The position numbers and the translations under genes were made by a program. Positions 1 through 8,458 of a stretch of DNA of 64,000 nucleotides are shown piece by piece (within the stretch, counting starts at the first letter, position 1; each line of letters starts with the position of its first letter). Origin of the DNA: DATARH01 sp963712835 (GTDB taxonomy: Bacteria; Pseudomonadota; Alphaproteobacteria; ATCC43930; CGMCC-115725); NCBI GenBank assembly GCA_963712835.1, contig CAVQJJ010000002.1:124001-188000 (forward strand). Reading direction: 5' to 3'. The notes under the pieces were generated by a model. It worked only from the letters and a program-made list of their open reading frames with translations, did not search any database and was not told the DNA's origin.

Positions 1-453
1 GAGGAAGTTGCCCAAGGGGCCAATGGCAAACGCAGGGACGCCAAGGCGGCGGCCAATTGGGTCACCGGCGATTTGTTCGGCGCGCTCAACAAAAGGGGTC
101 TCGATATCGAGGATTCCCCGGTCGCCGCCTTTCAGCTCGGCGCGCTGATCGACCTCATCGCCGCCGGCACGATCTCCGGCCGTATCGCCAAGGACGTCTT
201 CGCCGAGATGGTCGAGACCGGTGGCGACCCCACTGCCATCGTCGAGGCGAAAGGCTTGCGTCAGGTCACCGATCCCGGCGCGATCGAGGCCGCGGTCGAC
301 GCCGCGCTCGCCGCCAATCCCGCCCAGGTCGCGCAATACGCCGCCAATCCCAAGGTGCTCGGCTTTTTTGTCGGTCAGGTGATGAAGGCGACCCAGGGCA
401 AAGCCAACCCCGCCCTCGTCAACGAGCTTTTGCGGACGAAGCTGGGCGCCTGA
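1..453 (+). CDS. gatB: Aspartyl/glutamyl-tRNA amidotransferase subunit B, C-terminal part
   Basis: Open in frame 1 from the first base, so the 5' end lies outside the window; 150 residues are visible. GatB presents Glu-tRNA(Gln) or Asp-tRNA(Asn) to the GatCAB amidotransferase for conversion to the amidated form. The visible part is the helical GatB/YqeY tail domain that contacts the tRNA: a tandem-helix region with GTISGRIAKDVF and the closing stretch VLGFFVGQVMKATQGKANP, both very characteristic of the family. The kinase-like catalytic fold is upstream and not seen. It ends in a normal TGA at 451-453. Confidence 0.95.
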   Translation, partial: EEVAQGANGKRRDAKAAANWVTGDLFGALNKRGLDIEDSPVAAFQLGALIDLIAAGTISGRIAKDVFAEMVETGGDPTAIVEAKGLRQVTDPGAIEAAVDAALAANPAQVAQYAANPKVLGFFVGQVMKATQGKANPALVNELLRTKLGA

Positions 454-590
454 GATACCTCGGTTCGTCCCGAGCCAAGTTGGATTGGCCGCCGCACAAC
501 CTAAAAGTGTCTCGTTTGCTGCAAAATCCCTGCAGGAACAGCAAATGCAAAATCACCCGACTTGCAACCTCAGCGCGACCGTGTTGTTCG

Positions 591-1118
591 CTACATTCCG
601 GGGGCCAGCCGGTAAACGCCCGGCAGATTGCGGTGGCGCTCGGCGTAATCCATGCCATAGCCGACGACGAATTTGTCGGGGATGTCGAAACCCTTGTAGC
701 GGATCGTCATCGGCTCCGCTCCCGCGACATGCTTGTGGAGCAGCGCGCAGACATCGAGGCTCGCCGGCCCGAGCTTTTCCAGCGCCGCGACGAGCGCGGT
801 GATGGTCAGCCCAGTATCGACGATGTCCTCGACCACGATGACATGGTGGCCGGCAATATCGAGCCTTTCGTCGTCGCTCAGCGCGACCGCCCCCGACGAG
901 CGCGCCGCCTTGCCGTAGGACGACGCGCGGACGAAATCGATGACGAACGGGATGTCGATCCGGCGCATCAGGTCGGCGGCGAAGACCGTCGCACCCTTCA
1001 GGACGATGACGAGCGTCAGCGGCGCGCCGCGGTGGTCGTCGGAGATTTGCCGGGCGAGCGCGGCGACCCGCTTCTTGATTCGGCCCGCCGAGATCAGCGG
1101 GCGCAGGCGGTCGGTCAA
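591..1118 (-). CDS. hpt: Hypoxanthine phosphoribosyltransferase
   Basis: 175-residue purine salvage enzyme that transfers phosphoribose from PRPP to hypoxanthine or guanine in the cytoplasm. The PRPP-binding loop VIVVEDIVDTGLT is at residues 93-105, preceded by the flexible-loop region ending SSYGKAARSSG and followed by the base-contacting KFVVGYGMDYAERHRNLP near the C-terminus. Length is normal for the family. The only start available after the upstream stop is TTG at 1118 and no strong ribosome binding site is visible, so the first few residues are uncertain. It follows a small conserved-looking gene on the same strand after only 12 bases, which suggests co-transcription. Confidence 0.93.
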   Translation of the reverse strand: MTDRLRPLISAGRIKKRVAALARQISDDHRGAPLTLVIVLKGATVFAADLMRRIDIPFVIDFVRASSYGKAARSSGAVALSDDERLDIAGHHVIVVEDIVDTGLTITALVAALEKLGPASLDVCALLHKHVAGAEPMTIRYKGFDIPDKFVVGYGMDYAERHRNLPGVYRLAPGM

Positions 1119-1130
1119 AAAAAGGGTCGC

Positions 1131-1556
1131 TCAGTCGCGGCGGTAGGGGTAGCAGCGGGCGCGTTCGAGCGTCATGCCGTAATGTTCGGCGAGCGCGCGA
1201 ATCGCATCGCCCTCTTCGGGGTAGGGATCGGCATTGACGGCGCCGACGATGATCGGGCGGAAGCTGCGGTCGTCCTTGGCGCCAGGCGGCAGCATCGCGG
1301 TGGCGAGCGGCGTGCCGTCATCCGCTCGCAGCGTCAGGAACAGCGGCATCTCGCGCTGGATATGCGCTTTCAGCCCGATTTCCTGCTCGAAATACACGGT
1401 GGAGATCGGGCGAAAGCTTTGCGTCGCCTTCTCCTGCTCCTTGCGGAAATACTTCTCGACCGCGTGGCGCATCACTTCCAATTCGCTCGCCGCCTCGGCC
1501 TCGGTTTCGATGCGAAACCAAGTTTTGCCGTCGGGTGCATCGCAGACGTATTTCAT
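1131..1556 (-). CDS. Uncharacterised 141-residue protein upstream of hpt
   Basis: No family recognised. The frame stays open much further upstream, but an ATG at 1556 has a good GGAGGAAG ribosome binding site directly before it, so that start is chosen. The product begins MKYVCDAPDGKTWFRIETE and is soluble: a helical charged segment (residues 20-45, HAVEKYFRKEQEKA), then beta-rich sequence containing LFLTLRADDGTPLATAMLPP, ending YRRD. There is no signal peptide or membrane segment. It sits just upstream of hpt in the same direction. Function unknown. Confidence 0.75.
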   Translation of the reverse strand: MKYVCDAPDGKTWFRIETEAEAASELEVMRHAVEKYFRKEQEKATQSFRPISTVYFEQEIGLKAHIQREMPLFLTLRADDGTPLATAMLPPGAKDDRSFRPIIVGAVNADPYPEEGDAIRALAEHYGMTLERARCYPYRRD

Positions 1557-1748
1557 GCTTCCTCCTGGGCAACTCCGATAAGGACCGGCATCGCGAAGGA
1601 CGGGATCAGTAAGAGCAAAGTCCGGACGTCGCGCGAAGTCAACAGCGGAGACACACGCAAAAGACAGATTGTGCGCGTTCGGAACTCGCCTCTCATTTTC
1701 CATTGCAAATTGCAGGAACCGGTGGACAGCCATTAGGCGGTCGATCAA

Positions 1749-1772
1749 AAATTGGCGGCATTCCGCCAATTT
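1749..1772. promoter_or_regulatory. Perfect 10-bp inverted repeat in a divergent intergenic region
   Basis: AAATTGGCGG at 1749-1758 and its exact complement at 1763-1772 are separated by the 4-base loop CATT. It lies between the minus-strand gene starting at 1556 and the plus-strand gene starting at 1843. It could be a regulator binding site or a stem-loop in a transcript. No T-run follows that would favour a terminator. Confidence 0.5.
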
Positions 1773-1842
1773 CGTTTCTCTCGGCGGTATGGCACGGACA
1801 ATGAAACTGGAACGGCAGACCCTCTTCCCAAAGGAGCCTGCC

Positions 1843-2067
1843 GTGGCCGTCATGTCGCAAATGCGTCTTCCCCGCTTCGCCTCGCTGCCGGAGTCGGCGG
1901 CCGGCATGCCTCAGGCAGGCTCGCTTTTCGCCCGCTTCTTCCGCACCCCGTTCGCCGATGTCGACGACCGCGTCGCCCGCCTCGCGGCGGCGAACCGCGC
2001 CGAGCGCGAAGCGCGCAAAGTGCGCGAGGACGTCATGTCCGCCGCGGACGAATCGCGCCGCTTCTAG
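1843..2067 (+). CDS. Small uncharacterised protein, 74 residues
   Basis: Short basic protein with no recognised family. The start is placed at GTG 1843 because AAGGAG lies six bases upstream; ATG at 1852 is in the same frame and is the alternative. The N-terminal half is rich in Pro, Met and Phe (MRLPRFASLPES), the C-terminal half is a predicted charged helix (VARLAAANRAEREARKVREDV). The last 35 bases overlap the 3' end of the convergent permease gene. Coding status rests on the ribosome binding site and composition only. Confidence 0.5.
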   Translation: MAVMSQMRLPRFASLPESAAGMPQAGSLFARFFRTPFADVDDRVARLAAANRAEREARKVREDVMSAADESRRF

Positions 2068-3169
2068 CGGCGCGCTGCGCTCGCTGCGGCGCCGGTGCCG
2101 CCGGCGGCTGGGCGACCCCGGTCCAGTCGCGCCACAAGGCGATCAACGCTGCCATGATCGCCGGGCCGAGAAACAGGCCGATAAAGCCCAGCGTCTCGAG
2201 CCCGCCGAGCAAGCCCATCAATACCCAGAGAAACGGCAGCCGGGCGGTGCCGCCGATGATCGCCGGCCGGATGAAATGGTCGGCGATGAAGACGACGATG
2301 CTGCCGCCAGCGAAAATGATCGCGGCGCCGAGCGTCTTGCCGATCGTCAGCATGTAGAGAGCAGCCACGGTATAGATCAGCGGCGCGCCGAACGGGATGA
2401 CCGCCAACACCCCCGTCATCGCCGCGATCGAGGCGGGGTAGGGCAGGCCGGCGACGACATAGACCACGCCGATGATCACTCCTTCGGCAAGCCCCACCAG
2501 CACCAACCCGTTTACCGTGCTGTGCACCGCGGCGACCATGTGGCGGCCGATGCCTTGGCCGCGTTCGCCGAGCACCCGGTCGCTCAGCGCGCGCAGCTGG
2601 CCGGCGACCACGCTGCCGTTGCGGAACAGAAAGAACATCGTCAGCAGCGTGAAGAGGAAAATCACCAGGCGGCGAACCGCCTCGCCGCCGTATTGACGCG
2701 CCGACTCGGCGAACACCCGCGGGCTCAGGCGGCCGAACAGCGCTTCGGCCATGATCGGGTCGGACAAGTTGGTGCGCCACCAATCCGCGAGCGTCGGCCC
2801 CACGATCGGGAGGTCATTGATCCATTCCGGGACGGCGAGGCCGTTGTGTCGCGCCGCGATGATGAGCTGGATCAAGACATGACTTTCACGGGCGATCGCG
2901 ATGCCGAGCAGGACGAGCGGGGTCACGAATACGATCCCGACGGTCAGTGTCAGCAGGAGCGGCGCGATGATTCGGCCGCTACGCTCGGGAAGAACTTGCA
3001 GAAGGCGCTGATAGAGCGGCCATAGCGCGATCGACAGCACCACGGCCCAGGCGAGCGCGGGCAAGAAATCGTGCAGTATCCACAGGCCGAGAACCACAAA
3101 CCCCGCAGCCACGACGAAACGAGCCCGCTGCTGCGACGGCGGCTCGGGCGCTCCGTAACCGGTATCCAT
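2033..3169 (-). CDS. AI-2E family transporter (PerM/TqsA type permease)
   Basis: 378-residue inner-membrane protein with about eight hydrophobic segments in the usual AI-2E family arrangement: two N-terminal helices (about residues 16-55), a pair around 62-90, a long soluble region holding the WINDLPIVGP segment, and a C-terminal helix cluster including ITYT-like IPFGAPLIYTVAALYMLTIGK and GGLETLGFIGLFLGPAIMA, which are family signatures. The start at ATG 3169 is preceded by AGGAGGAACG; a longer frame exists but lacks support. Members export autoinducer-2, indole or Na+, so the substrate here is unknown. The gene appears monocistronic. Confidence 0.9.
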   Translation of the reverse strand: MDTGYGAPEPPSQQRARFVVAAGFVVLGLWILHDFLPALAWAVVLSIALWPLYQRLLQVLPERSGRIIAPLLLTLTVGIVFVTPLVLLGIAIARESHVLIQLIIAARHNGLAVPEWINDLPIVGPTLADWWRTNLSDPIMAEALFGRLSPRVFAESARQYGGEAVRRLVIFLFTLLTMFFLFRNGSVVAGQLRALSDRVLGERGQGIGRHMVAAVHSTVNGLVLVGLAEGVIIGVVYVVAGLPYPASIAAMTGVLAVIPFGAPLIYTVAALYMLTIGKTLGAAIIFAGGSIVVFIADHFIRPAIIGGTARLPFLWVLMGLLGGLETLGFIGLFLGPAIMAALIALWRDWTGVAQPPAAPAPQRAQRAARSGAIRPRRT

Positions 3170-3397
3170 TAATGTGCGTTCCTCCTCTCGGCGCACGAGT
3201 GTAGCGGAGCCGCAAGGCGAGCGCACGCGGCGCCAGCGACATAAAGCCGCGACGACCGGGCGAGTTGCGTTTGCGTCAATGTCGAAGCGTGACCTTGCCC
3301 CCTTGCCGCCCGGAGAATAGGCTTTCCGCTTGAGCGAGCGGCGGTGCGTGCGTGCGCGCTGTTTCGCGAGTCGGATGTCAACGATGGAGGATGCAGG

Positions 3398-3901
3398 ATG
3401 AGTTACACGCTCGAGCAGATGTCGGAGGATATGCATCGCATCATTGCCGGGGATCCCGGCCCCGAAGGTCGCAGAAAGGTCTGCGCCTTGGTCCAGAAGG
3501 CTTGCACCGACCAGGAATTCGTTTCCAAGCACCTGCCCGAGGACGGGCCGGAGCGCAAAATCCTCTACGAGGACCCGGAATTCAAATTCTGTATCCTGGC
3601 GCACGTCTATCACGGGGCAAAGGAGAGCGCACCGCACGATCATGGCCCGACCTGGGCGATCTACGGCCAGGCGGTCGGCGAGACGGTGATGAGCGACTGG
3701 GACAAGCTCGCGCCGGCGAGTGAGAGCGAGCCCGGCAAGGTCAAGCTGCGCCGCGAGTACACGCTCACCCCGGGCATGGCTTATGTGTACAACGAGGGCG
3801 ATCTGCATTCGCCGCGTCGCGCCGGCTCGACCCGCCTCATTCGCATCGAAGGCCGCGATGTCACCAAGATTCGCCGCTTCGCCTACGAGCGCGTGTCGTA
3901 A
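3398..3901 (+). CDS. Cupin-fold protein, cysteine dioxygenase-like
   Basis: 167 residues. The start ATG 3398 follows a TGGAGGA ribosome binding site. The single cupin domain shows the metal-ligand motif APHDHGPTWAIYG, with His80 and His82, and a third likely ligand His137 in NEGDLHSPRR. This pattern matches small iron-dependent dioxygenases of the cysteine dioxygenase/RmlC-like group. The substrate cannot be assigned. It stands alone on the plus strand, convergent with the reductase gene at 3983. Confidence 0.8.
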   Translation: MSYTLEQMSEDMHRIIAGDPGPEGRRKVCALVQKACTDQEFVSKHLPEDGPERKILYEDPEFKFCILAHVYHGAKESAPHDHGPTWAIYGQAVGETVMSDWDKLAPASESEPGKVKLRREYTLTPGMAYVYNEGDLHSPRRAGSTRLIRIEGRDVTKIRRFAYERVS

Positions 3902-3963
3902 CGGCGGAGTTTTTGCCAAACGTCGAATTCGAACTCGCGAAAAAGCCCCGACCGTTGGGTCGA

Positions 3964-3979
3964 CCGCCCGTTCGGGCGG
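3964..3979. terminator. Possible bidirectional hairpin between convergent genes
   Basis: CCGCCC at 3964-3969 and GGGCGG at 3974-3979 form a 6-bp GC stem with a GTTC loop, four bases before the 3' end of the minus-strand gene and 62 bases after the plus-strand cupin. There is no T-run, so termination strength is uncertain. Confidence 0.4.
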
Positions 3980-3982
3980 CTC

Positions 3983-4678
3983 TCAGCCGTTTACGAGGCG
4001 GTAGCGGAGCCAAACCGCGCCGCCTTCCAGTACCTCGCTGCTGATCAAGGTCATCGCGCGGAGCGGGGCTCGTAGATCGGAACCCTCGTTGGGCGAGTTG
4101 AAAACGTGCGGCACGCCTCGGGCGCCGTCGACGACCGGGCAGATCGCCAGGCTGATCTCGTCGATCAGGCCGGCGCGCAGGAACGAGCCGTTGGAAACGC
4201 CGCCGCCTTCGATCAGCAGGCGTTCAATGCCCAGTTCGCGGTTCAGAGTCTCCAGCGCCAGGGCCAGATCGAGTTCCAGCTTGCCGGCGAAAATGTAGGA
4301 GACGCCGTCTCGGCGCAACCCGGCGAGATGGGCGTCGGAGACCTGCTCGGTCAGCACCGCGACGATCGGGTCGCCGCCGATATCGGATCGTCCCCAGGCG
4401 ATCTTGCCGTGCGCATCGAGCGCGATCCCGTAGGCGGCGGCATCGCGCCGCGCGAACCAGGGCTCGCGCGAAAAGGTCCGGTCGGTTTCGGCCGGGTAGG
4501 ACTCGGCCTTCGAATATTCGCTACCGGTCACCCGGCCGATGAGCCAGGAACCGTTACCGAGCTGCTCGTGCAGGCGCTCGAACAGGTGCGGCACACGGTT
4601 TCCCTCCGGCCGCCATCGGCTGGCCCAGACGCGGCCGTCGATGCTCGTCACCATATGGCAGATGACGTAGGGCTTCAC
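3983..4678 (-). CDS. RibD C-terminal / dihydrofolate reductase-like protein
   Basis: 231 residues. Starts MKPYVICHMVTSIDGRVWA (GTG start), the typical first strand of the RibD_C/DHFR fold that binds NADPH, and contains the later signature IERLLIEGGGVSNGSFLRAGLIDEISL. In riboflavin synthesis this fold reduces the ribosyl group, but standalone members act on other substrates, and no deaminase domain is attached here. Start GTG 4678 overlaps the stop of the upstream amidohydrolase in the four bases GTGA, which indicates translational coupling and a shared pathway. Confidence 0.88.
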   Translation of the reverse strand: MKPYVICHMVTSIDGRVWASRWRPEGNRVPHLFERLHEQLGNGSWLIGRVTGSEYSKAESYPAETDRTFSREPWFARRDAAAYGIALDAHGKIAWGRSDIGGDPIVAVLTEQVSDAHLAGLRRDGVSYIFAGKLELDLALALETLNRELGIERLLIEGGGVSNGSFLRAGLIDEISLAICPVVDGARGVPHVFNSPNEGSDLRAPLRAMTLISSEVLEGGAVWLRYRLVNG

Positions 4679-5484
4679 GGCAACGGCCAGCCGACCCAGT
4701 TGCACACGCCTTCGCCCATCACGAGGTCGAGGTCGCGGCCCTTGAGCCACGGCAGCTCCTCGGTGAAGACGGTCACGCATTGCCGCCACGGGCACGGCAT
4801 GCGGGTGATGTCGGTGCCCCAGAACATGCGGTTCGGGCCGAACGCATCGAAGACGCGGTGCAAATGCTCGTGGAAGCTGCGGTACGGGTAGGCGTCCTCG
4901 GCGTAGCCGATTTGGCCGGTCGCCTTGACCGCGACGTTGGGGTATTTGGCGAGCGCGAGCAATTCCGGCTGGAAGCGATAGGCGGCTTCGCCGCTGCTGC
5001 CGGGCGGCACGGCCAGGTGGTCGACGATGAGCTTGAGGCCGGGATGGCGCTCGGCGATCTGGCCGACGATCGGCAGGAAAAGCGCCGCGGCGAGCGCCAC
5101 TGGCACGCCGGCTTTTTCGGCCGCGGGCCACAGCCAGTCGAGCGTCCCGTCGGTCATCCATTCGCGCTTGTGCCGGTCGTTGAAATAGAAGCGCAGGCCA
5201 AGCATTCCCGGCCGCTCGAGCCAATGCTGAACGAGTTCCATCCCCTTCGGGTCGTCGAGATAGAACCAGCCCATGATGCGGAAGCGGTCGGGGTACTTGG
5301 CCACGGCCGCCTGGGCCAGCTCGTTTGAATCCGGGTCCCACAGCACCGGGTGGATCAGCGCGCGGTCAACACCGCCTTCATCCATCGCGGCGATCGCCTG
5401 CTCGGCGGAGAAGGGCTGCTGCTGGTGTTGCGGCGAGGGTGTGCCTTTTTCCCACAGGTGGATCTGGGCATCGACGACAAGCAT
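4675..5484 (-). CDS. Amidohydrolase family 2 (TIM-barrel) hydrolase/decarboxylase
   Basis: 269 residues. It starts LVVDAQIHLWEKG, where the D-x-x-x-H pattern stands for the first metal-ligand strand. Further conserved pieces are LKLIVDHLAVP (metal-ligand His) and RMFWGTDITRMPCPW (the Asp of the last strand). Related enzymes hydrolyse lactones or decarboxylate aromatic acids. It lies third in a minus-strand operon after a glutathione transferase and a GMC oxidoreductase, which suggests a catabolic route for a small organic compound; the substrate is not identifiable. Confidence 0.88.
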   Translation of the reverse strand: MLVVDAQIHLWEKGTPSPQHQQQPFSAEQAIAAMDEGGVDRALIHPVLWDPDSNELAQAAVAKYPDRFRIMGWFYLDDPKGMELVQHWLERPGMLGLRFYFNDRHKREWMTDGTLDWLWPAAEKAGVPVALAAALFLPIVGQIAERHPGLKLIVDHLAVPPGSSGEAAYRFQPELLALAKYPNVAVKATGQIGYAEDAYPYRSFHEHLHRVFDAFGPNRMFWGTDITRMPCPWRQCVTVFTEELPWLKGRDLDLVMGEGVCNWVGWPLP

Positions 5485-5517
5485 TGGCGGTATCCTCCTA
5501 AGCGGGCGAGCCAGGCG

Positions 5518-7119
5518 TCAGGCGGCGGATTTGAGCACCATGTCGGCCGCTTTTTCGCCGATCATGATCGACGGCGCGTTGGTATTGCCCGAGGTCAGGG
5601 TCGGCATGATCGAGGCATCGGCGACGCGCAGCCCCGTAATGCCGTGCACCCTCAACTGCGCATCGACGACGGCCATCGGCTCGGAGCCCATCTTGCAGGT
5701 GCCGACCGGGTGATAGGTCGTCTCGGCGTATTGCTTTACCCAGTCGATGATCTCGTCGTCGGTCTGGCGGTCAGTGCCGGGCGCGATCTCGCTGACGCGC
5801 AGCGGCGCCATGGCCGGCGCGGTCATGATCGCGCGGGCGATGCGGATCGCCTTCACCGTCAGCTCGGCATCGGGCGGCGCCGACAAGAAGTTGAAGTTGA
5901 TCGCCGGCGGCCGGTTCGGGTCGGACGAGGTGACGTGGATATGCCCCTTGCTCTCCGGCCGCATCGGGTGCGCGTAGCAGCTGAAGCCGGATTGCTTGGC
6001 GATGCGGGGGCCATTGGGGCCCGGCACGGTCAGCATCGGTACCCAGCCGAGCAGCAGATCCGGCGCTTCGAGACCCTCGCGCGAGCAGACGAACGCACGC
6101 ATCGGCGCGCCGACCGAGGCGAGGAACCCCTTGCGGAACAGCGCGTATCGCGCCGCCTGATAGACCATGCCGAGCCCGCGGGCGCGGTCGTTGTTGGTGA
6201 CGCCCCACTTGCCAACATGCCAGCGCGTGCGCGGCGCGTAATGGTCGCGCAGGTTTTCGCCGACGCCGGGCAGCGCCTGGCGCACCTCGATCCCGAGAGC
6301 GCGCAGCCGCTCGGGTTGGCCGATGCCGGACAGCTCCAGCAACTGCGGCGAGTTGATCGTGCCGGCGCAGACCACGACCTCGCGCCCGGCGCTGGCTTCG
6401 TGCGGCACGCCGCCGACAGAGTACCTGACGCCGGTGCAGCGCACCCCATCGATGATGACGCGCTCGGTCAGCGCATTCGTGACGATGTGCAAGTTCTGAC
6501 GGTGACGGATCGGGTCGAGATAGGCGCGGGCGGTGCTCTGGCGACGGCCGTGGGCGATCGTCGCCTGGCTCATCACGATGCCAAACTGGCGCGCGCCGTT
6601 GTAATCGGGATTGTGCGGGATGCCGATCTCGCCGGCCGCTTTGATCAGCGCCTGGAAAATTGGCTCGCGCGGCGGCGGGTCGGTGATGCGCAACGGGCCG
6701 TCGCGGCCACGAAACCGGTCGTCGCCGCCGCCTTCATAGCGCTCCATGCGCTTGAAGAACGGTAGGACTTCCTCATAGCTCCAGCCCTGGTTGCCCATTT
6801 GCGCCCAGGTGTCGAAGTCCTGGGCCTGGCCGCGGACAAAGGCCATGCCGTTGATCGAGCTGGAGCCGCCCAAGAGCTTGCCGCGCGGCACCGGGATGCG
6901 CCGCCCGTTGGTGTTGGCCTCGGGCTCCGCCGAATAGAGCCAGTTGGCCGCCGGGTTGGTAATCAGCCGCGCCGAGCCAACCGGGATGAACGACCAGGGA
7001 TGGCTCGCCCGGCCGGCTTCCAGCAGCAGCACCTTGTTGCGCGGGTTTTCCGATAGGCGATAGGCGACGGCGGCGCCGGCCGAGCCGGCGCCGACCACGA
7101 TGTAGTCGTAAGTTTCCAT
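5518..7119 (-). CDS. GMC family FAD-dependent oxidoreductase (choline dehydrogenase-like)
   Basis: 533 residues. The N-terminal Rossmann motif DYIVVGAGSAGAAVAYRL and LLLEAGR bind FAD. GMC signature 1 (PRGKLLGGSSSINGMAFVRG, near residue 75-95) and signature 2 (AGTINSPQLLELSGIG) are both present, and the C-terminus has the catalytic His/Asn region TYHPVGTCKMG followed by SGNTNAPSIMIGEKAAD. Such enzymes oxidise primary alcohols or sugars. It starts at ATG 7119, seven bases after the glutathione transferase stop, so the two are co-transcribed. The substrate is unknown; choline is not implied. Confidence 0.92.
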   Translation of the reverse strand: METYDYIVVGAGSAGAAVAYRLSENPRNKVLLLEAGRASHPWSFIPVGSARLITNPAANWLYSAEPEANTNGRRIPVPRGKLLGGSSSINGMAFVRGQAQDFDTWAQMGNQGWSYEEVLPFFKRMERYEGGGDDRFRGRDGPLRITDPPPREPIFQALIKAAGEIGIPHNPDYNGARQFGIVMSQATIAHGRRQSTARAYLDPIRHRQNLHIVTNALTERVIIDGVRCTGVRYSVGGVPHEASAGREVVVCAGTINSPQLLELSGIGQPERLRALGIEVRQALPGVGENLRDHYAPRTRWHVGKWGVTNNDRARGLGMVYQAARYALFRKGFLASVGAPMRAFVCSREGLEAPDLLLGWVPMLTVPGPNGPRIAKQSGFSCYAHPMRPESKGHIHVTSSDPNRPPAINFNFLSAPPDAELTVKAIRIARAIMTAPAMAPLRVSEIAPGTDRQTDDEIIDWVKQYAETTYHPVGTCKMGSEPMAVVDAQLRVHGITGLRVADASIMPTLTSGNTNAPSIMIGEKAADMVLKSAA

Positions 7120-7126
7120 CAATGCG

Positions 7127-7999
7127 CTATTGCGCGGCGGCAGCCACCTTGTCGGCGGTCTTGGTCTCGAAGTCGCTGGCGTCGTGGCGTTCGTGCAGCT
7201 GCTCGTGCGGCTCGCCGGACAGGCGGTTGACCATGCGGCCGCGCCGCACCGCCGGTCGCGCCAGCATCGCATCGCACCAGCGCTGGACGTTCTTGTAGCT
7301 CTGCGCTTCGATGAACTCGCCCCCGCCGTACTGGTTGAACCGGGCAATGCCGCCAAACCACGGGAAGCACGCCATGTCGGCGATCGTGTAATCGGGGCCG
7401 GCGACCCATTGGCTTTCGGCGAGCCGCTTGTCGAGCACGTCGAGCAGCCGCTTCGCTTCCATCGTGAAGCGGTCGATCGCGTATTCGATCTTGATGGGCG
7501 CGTAGGCATAAAAATGGCCAAAGCCGCCGCCGATATAGGGCGCGCTGCCCATCTGCCAGAACAGCCACGACAGGCACTCGGCCCGCGCCGCGGTCTCGGT
7601 CGGCAGGAACTCGCCGAATTTCTCGGCGAGGTGCATGAGGATCGCGGCCGTCTCGAAGACGCGGATCGGCTTTGGTCCGCTGCGGTCCATCAGCGCCGGA
7701 ATCTTCGAGTTCGGATTGATCTTGACGAAATCGCTACCGAACTGGTCGCCCTCGCCGATCTTGATCAGCCAGGCGTCGTATTCGGCGCCCTTGTGGCCCT
7801 TGGCCAGCAGCTCCTCGAACATGATCGTGACCTTCACGCCGTTCGGCGTGCCGAGGGAGTAAAGCTGGAAGGGGTGCTTGCCAATCGGCAGCGTCCGCTC
7901 GAACTGAGCGCCAGCGGTCGGCTTGTTGATATTGGCGAAGCGGCCCAGGGCCGGCTTGGCAACCCAGACTTTTGGCGGCGTGTATTCCGTGTCGGCCAT
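7127..7999 (-). CDS. Glutathione S-transferase, YghU/nu-class-like
   Basis: 290 residues, longer than ordinary GSTs and typical of the YghU group of glutathione-dependent disulfide-bond reductases. It has the extended N-terminus before the thioredoxin-like domain, the GSH-binding segment SKIPALMDRSGPKPIRVFETAAILMHLAEKFG, and the helical C-terminal domain with YTIADMACFPWFGG. The start ATG 7999 is the first good one; the reading frame continues upstream without support. First gene of a four-gene minus-strand operon with a GMC oxidoreductase, amidohydrolase and RibD-like reductase. Confidence 0.9.
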   Translation of the reverse strand: MADTEYTPPKVWVAKPALGRFANINKPTAGAQFERTLPIGKHPFQLYSLGTPNGVKVTIMFEELLAKGHKGAEYDAWLIKIGEGDQFGSDFVKINPNSKIPALMDRSGPKPIRVFETAAILMHLAEKFGEFLPTETAARAECLSWLFWQMGSAPYIGGGFGHFYAYAPIKIEYAIDRFTMEAKRLLDVLDKRLAESQWVAGPDYTIADMACFPWFGGIARFNQYGGGEFIEAQSYKNVQRWCDAMLARPAVRRGRMVNRLSGEPHEQLHERHDASDFETKTADKVAAAAQ

Positions 8000-8124
8000 T
8001 GGTGAGGCTCCAGCGATTGGGGGAGGGATGCACACAGAGTGCGCAATCGGCTCACCGCGCGCAAGCTTGGGCGCGCAAGCGTGGGAGAGTCGGGTGATGA
8101 CGCCGGGGGAGCTGGCCGGCGAAA

Positions 8125-8313
8125 CTAGAGGGCTTTGCAGCAGCCGTCGCACTCGTCGGCGAAGAGGCTCAGCCCACAGGCGCACGGGCCGCGATGACCG
8201 ACGATGTTGGCGTCGGGTATCCGGACGGGTTGCTCGGGCCGCCGCTCGCGCCGCAATTCTTCCATGCGGGCGCGGATCGCCTTGAAATCGTCGGCGGCGC
8301 GCGGCTGTGACAT
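8125..8313 (-). CDS. Small Cys-rich protein, 62 residues
   Basis: Begins MSQPRAADDFKAIRARMEELRRERRPEQ, a charged helix, and ends with a cysteine cluster GPCACGLSLFADECDGCC that could bind zinc. A GGGGGA sequence precedes ATG 8313. No family recognised. It lies 125 bases upstream of the glutathione transferase gene in the same direction. Confidence 0.6.
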   Translation of the reverse strand: MSQPRAADDFKAIRARMEELRRERRPEQPVRIPDANIVGHRGPCACGLSLFADECDGCCKAL

Positions 8314-8458
8314 TGAATCCCCCGGGAACCCTCCGGCTCTCGCACTATCATGTGTTGCGCCGTAGGCCAATCGTCAACCAATCGGTTCGCGGCTTCCCAC
8401 CGCCTTGCATCGGAAGAGGCGGCCGAGTCATGCTGCCCCAGACGGGAGATGGGTGAGC

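Noticed and set aside
57..1736. A 559-codon open frame on the plus strand
   Set aside because: It runs antisense to hpt and the adjacent gene and has an Arg/Asp-heavy shadow composition.
1790..1810. Possible sigma-54 promoter (TGGCAC)
   Set aside because: The -12 half (TTGC) is missing at the required spacing.
1958..3025. A 355-codon plus-strand frame rich in Arg, Asp and Gln
   Set aside because: Antisense to the AI-2E permease; typical high-GC shadow.
5350..6765. A 471-codon plus-strand frame
   Set aside because: Antisense to the GMC oxidoreductase, whose motifs are unambiguous.
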